A stretch of 45,780 nucleotides of DNA from positions 1 through 45,780 of the forward strand of contig NZ_BQUN01000043.1 of assembly GCF_026008495.1 (NCBI RefSeq), in the 5' to 3' direction. The notes under the pieces are model-generated. The model had not been told where the DNA came from, ran no database searches, and saw only the letters and a list, made by a program, of their open reading frames with translations. This document shows positions 1 through 8,253 of the stretch, in pieces (positions within the stretch are counted from its first letter, which is position 1; every line of letters starts with the position of its first letter). This stretch comes from Streptomyces sp. A012304 (GTDB taxonomy: Bacteria; Actinomycetota; Actinomycetes; Streptomycetales; Streptomycetaceae). The translations under genes and the position numbers were made by a program.

Positions 1-1966
1 TTCGCAACACTCCGCCCCGCTGGATGAGATCCAGCAGGGCGGAATTAACCAACAGCGTCCGGCGGGCCCGGTCCAGGCCCTCCGCCAGCCAGGGCAGGCA
101 CTCCTCCAGCTCCCCGGCCTCGTAGCGGCCGATGGCCAGGTTGAACAGGGCCCGCAGCTCCACCGGCGCGTTGCCCGCCCGCCGGGCCAGCTCGCGGGCC
201 TCCAGCAACCGCGCCCGGCCCTCGGGGGAGCGGCGGCCGGCCCCCTCCAGCAGGGCCAGCGAGATCAGCAAATCCGCCCGGGCGTCGGTGACCCTCAGCT
301 CCTCGGCGACGTCCAGCGCCCGCCGGGCCACCCGCAACGCGGTGGCGGACTCGCCGATGTGACGCGCCGCCAGGACGTGCGTCGCCGCGGCCCACACCCA
401 CGTCGGTGACGGCGGATCGGCGGGGATCATCGCCAGCGCCTCGCTGCTGTAGCGGAAGGCGGCCGTGAGGCTGTCCACGCCGAGGAGGTTGCCGGCGAGC
501 GTGTAGCGCACCCGCGCGGCGAGTTCGGAGTCGGCGTCCTGGTCGACCCCCGCGAGTGCCGCCTTGGTCAGCGCGACCGCGCGGTGCGCCTCCCCGGCGT
601 GCGCGGCCGCCGCCGACGCGCGCAGCGTCAGCGCGATCCGGCCCGTGCACCCGCCCGACGGCCGGACGGACGCGTCCACCGCCTCCCACAGGTCCAGCAC
701 GGCCTCCAGATGCCGCAGCTCCTCCGCGGGCGCCCCGACCCGCTGGGCGTGGTCGGCGGCCTCCAGCGACGCCGCGAGGGCCTCGGCCGCGTCGTGGCTC
801 TCGCGGTGGTGGTGGGCGCGCTCGGCCGCCGTCTCGGCACGTCGGCCCCGGCCGGCGAGCAGCCGCGCGAACGCGCCGTGCAGCCGGGCCCGTTCGCCGG
901 GGAGGAGATCCGCGTACACCGCCTCCCGCGCGAGGGCGTGCCGGAAGGCGTAGGTGTCGCCGTCGCCGGGGACCAGCAGCTGCCGGCCGAGGGCCTCGCG
1001 CAGCGCCGACTCCAGCTCGTCCTCCGGCAGCCCGACCGCGTCCCGCAGCAGGTCGTGCTCCACGCGCCGGCCGGCGACGGCCGCGGTGCGCAGCACCTGC
1101 TGGGCGGTGTCGGACAACTGCTCCACCCGGATCAGCAGCACGTCGGCCAGTCCGCTGGGCACCCCGCCGGCCTCCGCGTCCGTCGCGGCGAGGAGTTCCT
1201 CGGCGTAGAAGGCGTTGCCCTCGGCGCGCTCCACGATCCGGCGCACCGTGGCCTCCGGCAGCGGACGGTCCTCCAGGGCGCGCACCAGACGGGTCACCTC
1301 GGCGTCCGCCAGGGGCCGCAGCTCCAGCCGCTCCACGCCCGGCAGCCGCACCAGTTCCGCGAGCAGCGGGCGCAGCGGATGCCGGCGGTGCAGGTCGTCC
1401 GCGCGGTAGGAGGCCAGCACCGCGAGGCGATGGGCGGGCGCGCCCCCCGCGGCCCGTTGCAGGACGCCCCGGGTGAGCAGGAAGCGCAGCAGGTCCCGCG
1501 AGGACTGGTCGGCCCAGTGCAGGTCCTCCAGCACGACCAGCAGCGGCGCGACGTCCGCCAGGTCGGCGAGCAGGGAGGCCATCCCCTCGAACAGCCTCAG
1601 CCGCCCGCCCACGTCCCGCGCCGCGTCGTCCGGGCCGCCGCCCAGCAGCCGGTCCACCCCGGGATGCGCCGCGAGGACCGCCGCGAACCGCTCGTCCCCG
1701 GCGAGCACCCCCAGGATCTCCGTGAACGGCAGATAAGGCAGCCCCACGTCACCGAGGTCGACGCAGTGGCCGGTGAGCACGGTCGTCCCCGCGGCCGCGG
1801 CCCGCGCCGCGACCTCGTCCAGCACCCGGGTCTTGCCCACCCCGGCGTCCCCGGCGACCAGCACCGCGCGCACCTCCCCGGGACGGGCGCGCCGCAACAC
1901 GCCGCCCAGCCGGGCGACTTCCTGGTCCCGGCCGATGAACGCGGTGGCGAACGCTGTCTGTGACAC
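1..1966 (-). CDS. LuxR-type large ATP-binding transcriptional regulator (LAL family), C-terminus cut by window edge
   Basis: Reading leftwards from a GTG at 1966 there is an open frame of 655 codons without a stop to base 1. It starts MSQTAFATAFIGRDQEV, carries a Walker A motif GDAGVGKT at about residues 39-46 and a Walker B LLVVLED at about 142-148 followed by LHWAD. This AAA/NB-ARC-like ATPase arrangement followed by helical TPR-like repeats is the hallmark of LAL regulators. The LuxR-type helix-turn-helix is expected beyond base 1 and is not visible, so the DNA-binding function is inferred from the family. An ATG eight bases upstream of the GTG is out of frame. Target genes cannot be deduced. 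Confidence 0.85.
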   Translation of the reverse strand, partial: MSQTAFATAFIGRDQEVARLGGVLRRARPGEVRAVLVAGDAGVGKTRVLDEVAARAAAAGTTVLTGHCVDLGDVGLPYLPFTEILGVLAGDERFAAVLAAHPGVDRLLGGGPDDAARDVGGRLRLFEGMASLLADLADVAPLLVVLEDLHWADQSSRDLLRFLLTRGVLQRAAGGAPAHRLAVLASYRADDLHRRHPLRPLLAELVRLPGVERLELRPLADAEVTRLVRALEDRPLPEATVRRIVERAEGNAFYAEELLAATDAEAGGVPSGLADVLLIRVEQLSDTAQQVLRTAAVAGRRVEHDLLRDAVGLPEDELESALREALGRQLLVPGDGDTYAFRHALAREAVYADLLPGERARLHGAFARLLAGRGRRAETAAERAHHHRESHDAAEALAASLEAADHAQRVGAPAEELRHLEAVLDLWEAVDASVRPSGGCTGRIALTLRASAAAAHAGEAHRAVALTKAALAGVDQDADSELAARVRYTLAGNLLGVDSLTAAFRYSSEALAMIPADPPSPTWVWAAATHVLAARHIGESATALRVARRALDVAEELRVTDARADLLISLALLEGAGRRSPEGRARLLEARELARRAGNAPVELRALFNLAIGRYEAGELEECLPWLAEGLDRARRTLLVNSALLDLIQRGGVLR

Positions 1967-2070
1967 GGCCCCATCCTGGCACGCGTCACCGGCAGCACGG
2001 CCCGCGACCAGGAGAGCGGCCGCGCCCGCGCGGGGCCTGCCGACAGCGGGCCGCCGTGCCCGCGTGGGTC

Positions 2071-2424
2071 TCAGCCGTGCAGTGAGCGCGCCCAGTCCGC
2101 CGGTACCCGGCCCGCCGGACCGGGGGCCGGCTGGTCCGCCGGGCGGCTGACCGGTGGGGCCAGCCGCGGTCCCGACTCGTACAGCTCGTCGCTGTCGTAG
2201 TCCCAGAACCACTCCTCGCCCGGTTCGAAGCTGCGCACCACCGGGTGGCCGGTGGCCTTCCAGTGCGCGGTGGCGTGCTGGGCGGGGGAGGAGTCGCAGC
2301 AGCCCACGTGGCCACAGGCCGCGCAGCGCCGCAGATGGAACCACCAGCCGCCGTCCGCGTCGCACGCGGCGCAGCCGGTACCGCTGGGCGGGACGCTCGG
2401 GTCGATGGCGGGGACGTCGGTCAT
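2071..2424 (-). CDS. UBP-type zinc finger domain protein
   Basis: A 117-residue protein dominated by one ubiquitin-specific-protease-type zinc finger: paired cysteines at 18/21 and 34/37, CGHVGCC at 37-43, and histidines at 50, 54 and 60 in the HATAHWKATGHP motif. In eukaryotic proteins this fold grips the C-terminal Gly-Gly tail of free ubiquitin. The W, R and Y positions of the binding pocket (WFHLRRC, WDYDSDE) appear retained. Its ATG overlaps the stop of the upstream histidine kinase gene as ATGA, so it is translationally coupled to the signalling pair. A bacterial ligand is unknown. The C-terminal 30 residues are Pro-rich and look disordered. Confidence 0.88.
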   Translation of the reverse strand: MTDVPAIDPSVPPSGTGCAACDADGGWWFHLRRCAACGHVGCCDSSPAQHATAHWKATGHPVVRSFEPGEEWFWDYDSDELYESGPRLAPPVSRPADQPAPGPAGRVPADWARSLHG

Positions 2425-3890
2425 ACGGGCTCCTCGGCGGTGTCGGGTTCCGGAGCGGTCTCGGGGGCGGTCAGCGGCAGCAGGACCTGGAAGCGGGTGT
2501 CGCCGGGCGTGGACTCCACCTGGAGGCTGCCGTGGTGCTTGTTGACGACGATCCGCCAGGAGATGTCCAGGCCCAGGCCGGTGCCCTGACCCACCGGCTT
2601 CGTGGTGAAGAAGGGGTCGAAGATCCGGCCCCGGACGTCCGGCGGGATCCCCGGCCCCGTGTCCCGGAACTCCACCAGCAGCCGGTCGCCCTCCCGGGCG
2701 GTCCGCACGGTCAACGTGCCCTCCCCGCCGGTGCTGTTCATGGCGAAGACCGCGTTGTCGACGAGGTTCGTCCACACCTGGTTGAGCTCCGCCGGGTAGG
2801 CCGGCACGTCGGGCACCGTACGGTCGTAGTCCTTGACGACCTGGATGCGCTGCCCGATCTTCCCCGACAGCATCAGCAGCGTGCTGTCGAGGAGTTCGTG
2901 CACGTCGACGACCCGGTAGGGGGCGCGGTCGAGCTGCGAGTACTGCTTGGCGGCGTCCACGAGGTGCGAGACACGGGTGGTGGAGTCGTCGATCTCGTCC
3001 ATCAACAGCTCGGTCTCGACCGTGTAGTTGAGCCACCCGATCGCCCCCGGCAGGATGTCGTCGGCGACGGACGCCGCGACCTGCTCCAGCCAGTCCACGT
3101 CCAGTCCGGCCTGCACGAACGTCGGCGCGAGCCGCCAGCCCTCCGGGATGCCGTGGTCGTCCAGCCAGTCGGTCAGCTCGTCCTCCCGGTCGGCGGCCTC
3201 CAGCGGGCTCAGCACCGTTGCCTTGCCGACCCGTTCGGCGGTGCGCTCCTGGATCTCGATGAGGTCCGCGAGGGCCTCCCGGGAATACGGGCCCTGGGCG
3301 ATGACGGCCAGCTTGTGCCGCATCTTCGCCACCCGCTCCCGCAGCGTCGCCGTCGCCCGCACGGCAGCCGCCGCCGGATTGTTCAGCTCGTGCGTGAGCC
3401 CCGCCGACAACGAGCCCAGCGCCAGCAGCCGTTCCCGCTGCCCGATGGCCCGCTGGGCGTTCTTCGACCCGAAGAACAGCCCCTCCAGCAGATGGGCGGC
3501 CATCGGGAACCACTCCCGCATGATGTCCGAGAACGACTGCGCGGGCAGCACGAAGAACCGCGTCGGCTCGGTCACCCGCATCGAGTTGGTGTACACCTGC
3601 GGCACCCGGTCACCGAGGTACGCCTGCATGGCGCCCGCGTACACCCCGCGCTGCGAGGTCCGGCTGACCTCGATGTCGTCGCCGCCGACCCGGCGGTAGA
3701 GCACCACCGTGCCCTCCAGCATCACGTAGAAGCAGGTCGCCGGATCGCCCTCGGTGTACACCGGCCCCGGCTCGAACCGCTCCACCCGTCCCTCGGCGCA
3801 CAGCCGCCCGAGCTGCTCGGGGGTGAGCTTCTCGAACAGGAACAGCGTGCTGATCTCCCGCGGGCTGCACGGCATCGGCCGCCCGCTCAC
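2421..3890 (-). CDS. Histidine kinase with N-terminal cyclic-nucleotide-binding-like sensor domain
   Basis: 489 residues. Residues about 15-135 form a CNBD/Crp-like beta-roll (LEGTVVLYRRVGGDDIEV), but the phosphate-binding RGE..RSA signature is replaced by RGVYAGAM, so classical cAMP binding is doubtful. The dimerisation/H box is LSAGLTHELNNPAAA, with the phosphoacceptor at about His167. A GHKL ATPase follows: NLVDNAVFAMN (N box), DTGPGIP (G1), FFTTKPVGQGTGLGLDIS (F/G2). No membrane segment is visible, so it should be cytosolic. The GTG at 3890 overlaps the upstream flavoprotein stop (GTGA); an in-frame ATG at 3875 is the alternative start. The likely partner is the receiver domain of the upstream gene. 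Confidence 0.9.
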   Translation of the reverse strand: MSGRPMPCSPREISTLFLFEKLTPEQLGRLCAEGRVERFEPGPVYTEGDPATCFYVMLEGTVVLYRRVGGDDIEVSRTSQRGVYAGAMQAYLGDRVPQVYTNSMRVTEPTRFFVLPAQSFSDIMREWFPMAAHLLEGLFFGSKNAQRAIGQRERLLALGSLSAGLTHELNNPAAAAVRATATLRERVAKMRHKLAVIAQGPYSREALADLIEIQERTAERVGKATVLSPLEAADREDELTDWLDDHGIPEGWRLAPTFVQAGLDVDWLEQVAASVADDILPGAIGWLNYTVETELLMDEIDDSTTRVSHLVDAAKQYSQLDRAPYRVVDVHELLDSTLLMLSGKIGQRIQVVKDYDRTVPDVPAYPAELNQVWTNLVDNAVFAMNSTGGEGTLTVRTAREGDRLLVEFRDTGPGIPPDVRGRIFDPFFTTKPVGQGTGLGLDISWRIVVNKHHGSLQVESTPGDTRFQVLLPLTAPETAPEPDTAEEPV

Positions 3891-5563
3891 GACTGCTCCA
3901 GATACCGGTGGACGAGCATCAGGGCCATGGCTCCCTCTCCGACGGCGGACGCGACCCGCTTGGCGGACTCGGCGCGGGCGTCGCCCGCCACGAACACACC
4001 CGGGATGTTGGTCTCGAGGTGGTACGGCGGCCGGTCCAGCTCCCAGCCGGCCGGCGGCCGACCGTCCGGGGTGAGATCGGGCCCGGCCAGGATGAAGCCG
4101 CGCTCGTCGCGCAGCACCGTGCCGTCGAGCCAGTCGGTCAGCGGGGCCGCGCCGATGAACACGAACATCCACTGGGCGTCGACGACATCGGTCTCCCCGT
4201 CGCGCACGTCCCGCAGCGTGAGCCGCTCCAGGCGCCCGTCGCCGTGCGCGGCCTCGACGACCGTGTGGCAGCGCACCGAGATGTTGGGCGCCTCCTCGAT
4301 CTGCTGGATCAGGTAGTACGACATGGACGCCGACAGGTCCGCGCCGCGCACCAGCAGCGTCACCGACTTGGCGCCCCGCGCCAGGTACATCGCCGCCTGC
4401 CCGGCCGAGTTGGCACCGCCGACGATGTACACGTCCTGCCCCTGGCAGGAGGCCGCCTCGGTGAGCGCCGACCCGTAGAACACCCCGCAGCCGGTCAGGT
4501 CGTCGCAGCCGGGCGCCCCCAGCTGCCGGTACGACACCCCGGTCGCCAGGATCACGCTGTGCGCGGCGACCGCCGTACCGTCGGAGAACCGCACCACCCG
4601 CGCGGACCCGTTGACCTCCAGCCCGGTCACCTCCCGCGCGGTGAGGATCTCGGCGCCGAACTTGGCGGCCTGGCGCCGGGCCCGGTCGGTGAGCTGCGCG
4701 CCGGAGACACCGTCGGGGAAGCCCAGGTAGTTCTCGATCCGGGAGCTCTGCCCAGCCTGGCCGCCGGTCGCCGACCGCTCCACCAGCACCGTCCGCAGCC
4801 CCTCCGACGCCCCGTACACGGCCGCGCCGAGCCCGGCCGGGCCGCCGCCGATCACCACGAGGTCGTAGAAGTCCGCCGTGGGTGTCGTCGCCAGCCCCAC
4901 CCGGGCCGCCAGCTCCGGCGCGTCCGGCTCCACCAGCGGCTCGCCCTGCGCGGTGATCACCAGCGGCAGCCGCTGCCCGTCCGCCCCGGCCGCGGCCAGC
5001 AGCCGCCGACCCTCGGGTTCGTCGGCGGAGTACCAGCGGTAGGGCACCTGGTTGCGGGCCAGGAACTCGCGCACCTGGGAGGAGCGCGCCGACCAGCGGT
5101 GCCCGACCACCTTCGTGCTGGGCACCGGCCGGTGGTCGCTCGTCCGCCACGCCGCCAGCAGGTCGTCCAGGACCGGGTAGAGCTTCTCCTCCGGCGGGTC
5201 CCACGGCTTGAGCAGGTAGTGGTCGAGGTCGACCACGTTGATCGCGTCGATGGCCGCGTGGGTGTCGGCGTACGCGGTCAGCAGCACGCGCCGCGCGCCC
5301 GGGTACACGTCCAGGGCCTGTTCGAGGAACTCGATGCCGTTCATCCGAGGCATGCGGTAGTCGGCCAGGATCACGGCCACCAGGTCGCCGCGCAGCTTCA
5401 GCTCGCGCAGCGCCTCCAGCGCCGACTCGCCGGATTCGGCGCGCACGATCCGGTACGAGGCGCCGTAGCGGCGCCGCAGGTCGCGGGCGACGGCGCGGGA
5501 GACCCCCGGGTCGTCGTCCACGGTCAGGATGACGGTCCGCGCTGTCTCGGCGGCCTGTGCCAT
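3887..5563 (-). CDS. Fused response regulator / glutaredoxin-like / thioredoxin-reductase-like flavoprotein
   Basis: 558 residues in three parts. Residues 10-135 are a receiver domain with DDD at 16-18, phosphoacceptor Asp68 in ILADYRMP, Thr96 and Lys119. Residues about 150-225 resemble a glutaredoxin-like fold without its cysteines (RSSQVREFLARNQVPYRW, LPLVIT). From about 233 to the end is a thioredoxin-reductase-like module with FAD motif VVIGGGPAGLGAA, NAD(P)H motif VGGANSAGQAA and C-terminal GVFVAGDARAE. At the site where thioredoxin reductases carry CATC this protein reads GSAL (about 364-367); Cys353, Cys359 and Cys373 are nearby. ATG 5563 is preceded by GGGAGA. It heads the three-gene unit with the kinase and zinc finger. 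Confidence 0.9.
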   Translation of the reverse strand: MAQAAETARTVILTVDDDPGVSRAVARDLRRRYGASYRIVRAESGESALEALRELKLRGDLVAVILADYRMPRMNGIEFLEQALDVYPGARRVLLTAYADTHAAIDAINVVDLDHYLLKPWDPPEEKLYPVLDDLLAAWRTSDHRPVPSTKVVGHRWSARSSQVREFLARNQVPYRWYSADEPEGRRLLAAAGADGQRLPLVITAQGEPLVEPDAPELAARVGLATTPTADFYDLVVIGGGPAGLGAAVYGASEGLRTVLVERSATGGQAGQSSRIENYLGFPDGVSGAQLTDRARRQAAKFGAEILTAREVTGLEVNGSARVVRFSDGTAVAAHSVILATGVSYRQLGAPGCDDLTGCGVFYGSALTEAASCQGQDVYIVGGANSAGQAAMYLARGAKSVTLLVRGADLSASMSYYLIQQIEEAPNISVRCHTVVEAAHGDGRLERLTLRDVRDGETDVVDAQWMFVFIGAAPLTDWLDGTVLRDERGFILAGPDLTPDGRPPAGWELDRPPYHLETNIPGVFVAGDARAESAKRVASAVGEGAMALMLVHRYLEQS

Positions 5564-5667
5564 ACGTCTCCCACCCCGAGCGGTCAGGACTCGCGGCACG
5601 GCGGACCCGCGCCGGCTCCCGCCCATCGTAGGGTCGGCCGCCCCCGTGCGCGCCGTGACGGGGGGAA

Positions 5668-5702
5668 CCGTGCGCCCCGGGTGCCGTCCCGGGCGCGCAC
5701 GG
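5668..5702 (-). terminator. Strong hairpin downstream of the glyoxalase-like gene
   Basis: Outer arms CCGTGCGC and GCGCACGG (5668-5675 and 5695-5702) plus inner CCCGGG/CCCGGG pair into a 14-bp stem with one bulged C (5694) and a six-base loop. It lies 18 bases after the stop of the 5720-6073 gene and before the redox triad, so it probably isolates the two units. There is no T-tract, as is usual in streptomycetes. Confidence 0.6.
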
Positions 5703-5719
5703 GCAAGTCCGGCCGGCCG

Positions 5720-6073
5720 TCAGGCCTTGGGCGGGCTCAGCACACAGAACTCGTTGCCCTCGGGGTCGAGCAGTGTCACCCATGGATGCCCGCCCGGCCC
5801 CCCGTCCGCGTACCGCGCCCCCAGCGCCAGCAGACGCTCGACCTCCGCGCGCTGGTCGTCCGGGCGGAAGTCCGGATGAAGCCGGTTCTTGACCGTCTTG
5901 CCCTCCGGGACCGGTACGAACAGCAGGCCCGGGAGCCGGTCCGGCGACGGCCGGATCTCGTACTCGTCGGCCGTCTCGTGCACCACGACCCAGCCGAGGG
6001 CCCGCGCCCACCAACGTCCCAGCGCGACCGGGTCGGCCGCGTCGACGATCACCTGTTCCCATTCCAAGGTCAT
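5720..6073 (-). CDS. VOC-superfamily glyoxalase-like protein
   Basis: 117 residues, one vicinal-oxygen-chelate half-unit of the Glyoxalase_6 type: MTLEWEQVIVDAADPVALGRWWARALGW at the N-terminus, KNRLHPDFRP in the middle and GNEFCVLSPP at the end. Such proteins bind metal and small electrophiles or antibiotics; many have no known substrate. I chose ATG 6073 because homologues begin just before the first beta strand. An in-frame upstream start at 6106 would add eleven residues, and neither has a strong ribosome-binding site. It is divergent from the universal stress protein gene with about 60 bases between them. Confidence 0.82.
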   Translation of the reverse strand: MTLEWEQVIVDAADPVALGRWWARALGWVVVHETADEYEIRPSPDRLPGLLFVPVPEGKTVKNRLHPDFRPDDQRAEVERLLALGARYADGGPGGHPWVTLLDPEGNEFCVLSPPKA

Positions 6074-6134
6074 GTCGGGCAGCGTAGTGAAGACTGGGGG
6101 CGGCAAGGCACACGATGTTCAGGGAGGCGGCGGG

Positions 6135-7007
6135 ATGACGGGCCCGATCACGGTGGGGGTCGACGGGACGGACGAGAGCCTCGCGGCGCTGGCCTGGGCG
6201 GCACGCGAGGCCGTCCGGCGGGATCTGGCGCTGCGGCTGGTGCGCGCCTGGCGGTTCCAGTCGGCAGCGGCGGCGGAGGTGGCGGACCGGGACGCCCAGG
6301 AGGGGTGGGTGCGCGACTCCGTACGGCAGGCCGTCGCACAGCTCGCCGAACGGCACCCGGGGCTGCCCGTGACCACCGACGTGCTGGAGGGGGATCCGGT
6401 CGGGACGCTGGCCGCCGCCGCGGCGGACGCGGAGATGCTGGTGCTGGGCTCGCGCGGACACGGCGCGGTCGTCGGGTTCCTGCTCGGCTCGGTCGGCCAG
6501 CAGGTGATCGCCGAGGCCGCCCGCCCGGTCGTGCTGGTCCGGGCGGGCGACAAGCCCAGCGACGAGGTGGCCGGGCACGAGATCGTCGTCGGCCAGCAGG
6601 GCGGCCCCGAGGACAGCGCCCCCGCCCTGCGGTTCGCCTTCGAGACGGCCGCCGCCCGCGGCGCCTCCGTGCGCGCGGTCCGCGCCTGGACGCTGCCGCC
6701 GGTGTTCTCCTACAGCCCCGCCTCGCTCAGGCTCCTCGACGAGGCGGGTGGTCTGGAGCCGTACGAGAAGAAGGCCCTGACGGCGGCCCTCCAGCCGTGG
6801 CGGGAGCGGTTCCCGGACGTGCCGGTGGTGGAGCACGTGGAGATCGGCAGCGCAGGACAGGTGCTGCTGTCGGTGTCCGGGCGGGCGCAGCTGATGGTCG
6901 TCGGGCGCCGCGCCCACCGCACCGCGGTCGGCGCCCGGATCGGCTCGGTGGCGCACGGCGTCCTGCACCACGCCGAATGCCCGGTCGCCGTGGTCCCGCA
7001 CGCCTGA
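6135..7007 (+). CDS. Tandem-domain universal stress protein
   Basis: 290 residues with two UspA domains (about 1-140 and 150-290). The first carries the ATP-binding pattern GSRGHGAVVGFLLGSVGQQV and the second GRRAHRTAVGARIGSVAHGV, both fitting G-2x-G-9x-G(S). This is the usual two-domain actinobacterial form, a cytosolic nucleotide-binding stress protein induced by stress or hypoxia in relatives. AGGGAGG at 6121-6127 is eight bases before the ATG. The stop TGA (7005-7007) is one base from the stop of the convergent DUF4032 gene. Confidence 0.92.
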   Translation: MTGPITVGVDGTDESLAALAWAAREAVRRDLALRLVRAWRFQSAAAAEVADRDAQEGWVRDSVRQAVAQLAERHPGLPVTTDVLEGDPVGTLAAAAADAEMLVLGSRGHGAVVGFLLGSVGQQVIAEAARPVVLVRAGDKPSDEVAGHEIVVGQQGGPEDSAPALRFAFETAAARGASVRAVRAWTLPPVFSYSPASLRLLDEAGGLEPYEKKALTAALQPWRERFPDVPVVEHVEIGSAGQVLLSVSGRAQLMVVGRRAHRTAVGARIGSVAHGVLHHAECPVAVVPHA

Positions 7008-7008
7008 C

Positions 7009-8244
7009 TCACTCGGGCGTGGTGGGCTCCAGGGTCTCCCGCGCCTTGGGCAGGATCTTCTCGATGTAGTCCTTGACGGCCATGTCGAGGCCGATGTCGT
7101 GCTGCGCCCGCTCCGACAGGTACCAGCGGTGTTCGAGCAGCTCGTGGTAGATCTCCGCCGGGTCCATGGAGCCGCGCAGCTCGAGGGGCACCGCCCGCAC
7201 GGTGGGCCGGAACACGTCCCGCACCCAGCGGTGCGCGAGAACCTCCGGGCGGGCGGCGAGGGGGTCGCCGGGCGCGTAGTCGTCCTGGGTGGCCATCCAG
7301 CTCTCCAGGTCGTTCAGCAGCCGTCTCGCCTGGTTCTCCTCGGTGTCCAGTCCGGTCAGCCGCAGCAGCTGCCGCTGATGGTGGCCCGCGTCGACGACCT
7401 TCGGCACGAAGGTGACCGTGTCGCCGTTGGAGGAGTGCTCGATCTGCATCTCGGCCACGTCGAAGCCGAGGTCGTTGAGCCGGCGGATCCGGCGCTCGAT
7501 GTAGTGGTACTTGCCCGCCGGGTAGACGGAGGTGCGGGTCAGCTCCTCCCACAGGGCCCCGTAGCGGGCGCAGATCTCCGTGCCGAACTCGATCGGGTCC
7601 ACCGACGGGTGCAGCGCCCCCGACGCCTCCAGGTCGAGCAGTTCGCCGCTGATGTTGACCCGGGCCAGGTCGAGGTCGTACTCGCGCTGCCCCTTGCTCA
7701 GCCGTGGGTGCAGGTCGCCGGTCTCGGCGTCGACGAGGTAGGCGGCGTACGCGCCCGCGTCACGGCGGAAGAGCGTGTTCGACAGCGAGCAGTCGCCCCA
7801 CGCGAACCCGGCCAGGTGCAGCCGCACCAGCAGCACCGCCAGGGCGTCCATCAGGCGGTGCATGGTCGCCGGGCGCATGGTCGTCTCGAACATCGACCGG
7901 TACGGCATCGAGCCGCCCAGATGCCGGGTGACCAGCACCGACTCCAGCGGTTCCGCCGTGTCGTCGGTGCGGCCGGTGACCACGGCCAGCGGGTCGACGG
8001 CCGGGATCCCGATCCGGTCCAGATCGCGCAGCAGTTCGTACTCGCGCAGCGCCGGCCGCTCGGCGAGTTCCTTGACGGCGATCACCTCGTCGCCGGCCCG
8101 GGCGTAGCGCACCACGTGCCGGGAGATACCGCGCGGCAGCGGCACGAGGACTTCCTCGGGCCACTGCTCCAGCGGCAGGTGCCAGGGCAGCTCCAGCAGG
8201 AGTGCCGGGTGCTCCGGGTTGGTGGCGCTGATCTGCAAAGCCAT
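7009..8244 (-). CDS. DUF4032 protein with kinase-like N-terminal domain
   Basis: 411 residues. The N-terminal half looks like an LPS-kinase/protein-kinase fold: VIAVKELAE (Lys strand), HLAGFAWGDCSLSNTLF (catalytic loop, GD in place of HRD) and LVDAETGDLHP (metal site replacing DFG). The second half is the DUF4032 domain (YIERRIRRLNDLGFDVAEMQ and RWYLSERA). Substrate unknown; phosphotransfer is an inference from the motifs. ATG at 8244. The gene follows the metallo-hydrolase after nine bases, suggesting one transcript. Confidence 0.87.
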   Translation of the reverse strand: MALQISATNPEHPALLLELPWHLPLEQWPEEVLVPLPRGISRHVVRYARAGDEVIAVKELAERPALREYELLRDLDRIGIPAVDPLAVVTGRTDDTAEPLESVLVTRHLGGSMPYRSMFETTMRPATMHRLMDALAVLLVRLHLAGFAWGDCSLSNTLFRRDAGAYAAYLVDAETGDLHPRLSKGQREYDLDLARVNISGELLDLEASGALHPSVDPIEFGTEICARYGALWEELTRTSVYPAGKYHYIERRIRRLNDLGFDVAEMQIEHSSNGDTVTFVPKVVDAGHHQRQLLRLTGLDTEENQARRLLNDLESWMATQDDYAPGDPLAARPEVLAHRWVRDVFRPTVRAVPLELRGSMDPAEIYHELLEHRWYLSERAQHDIGLDMAVKDYIEKILPKARETLEPTTPE

Positions 8245-8253
8245 GGCCTGACC

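Noticed and set aside
2154..4316. Long plus-strand reading frame (720 codons) opposite the kinase and flavoprotein genes
   Set aside because: Composition is His/Arg/Gln/Pro-rich without any domain; it is the antisense shadow of two clear genes in a GC-rich genome.
3908..7069. 1053-codon plus-strand reading frame
   Set aside because: Low-complexity shadow spanning three well-supported genes on the other strand and part of one on its own.
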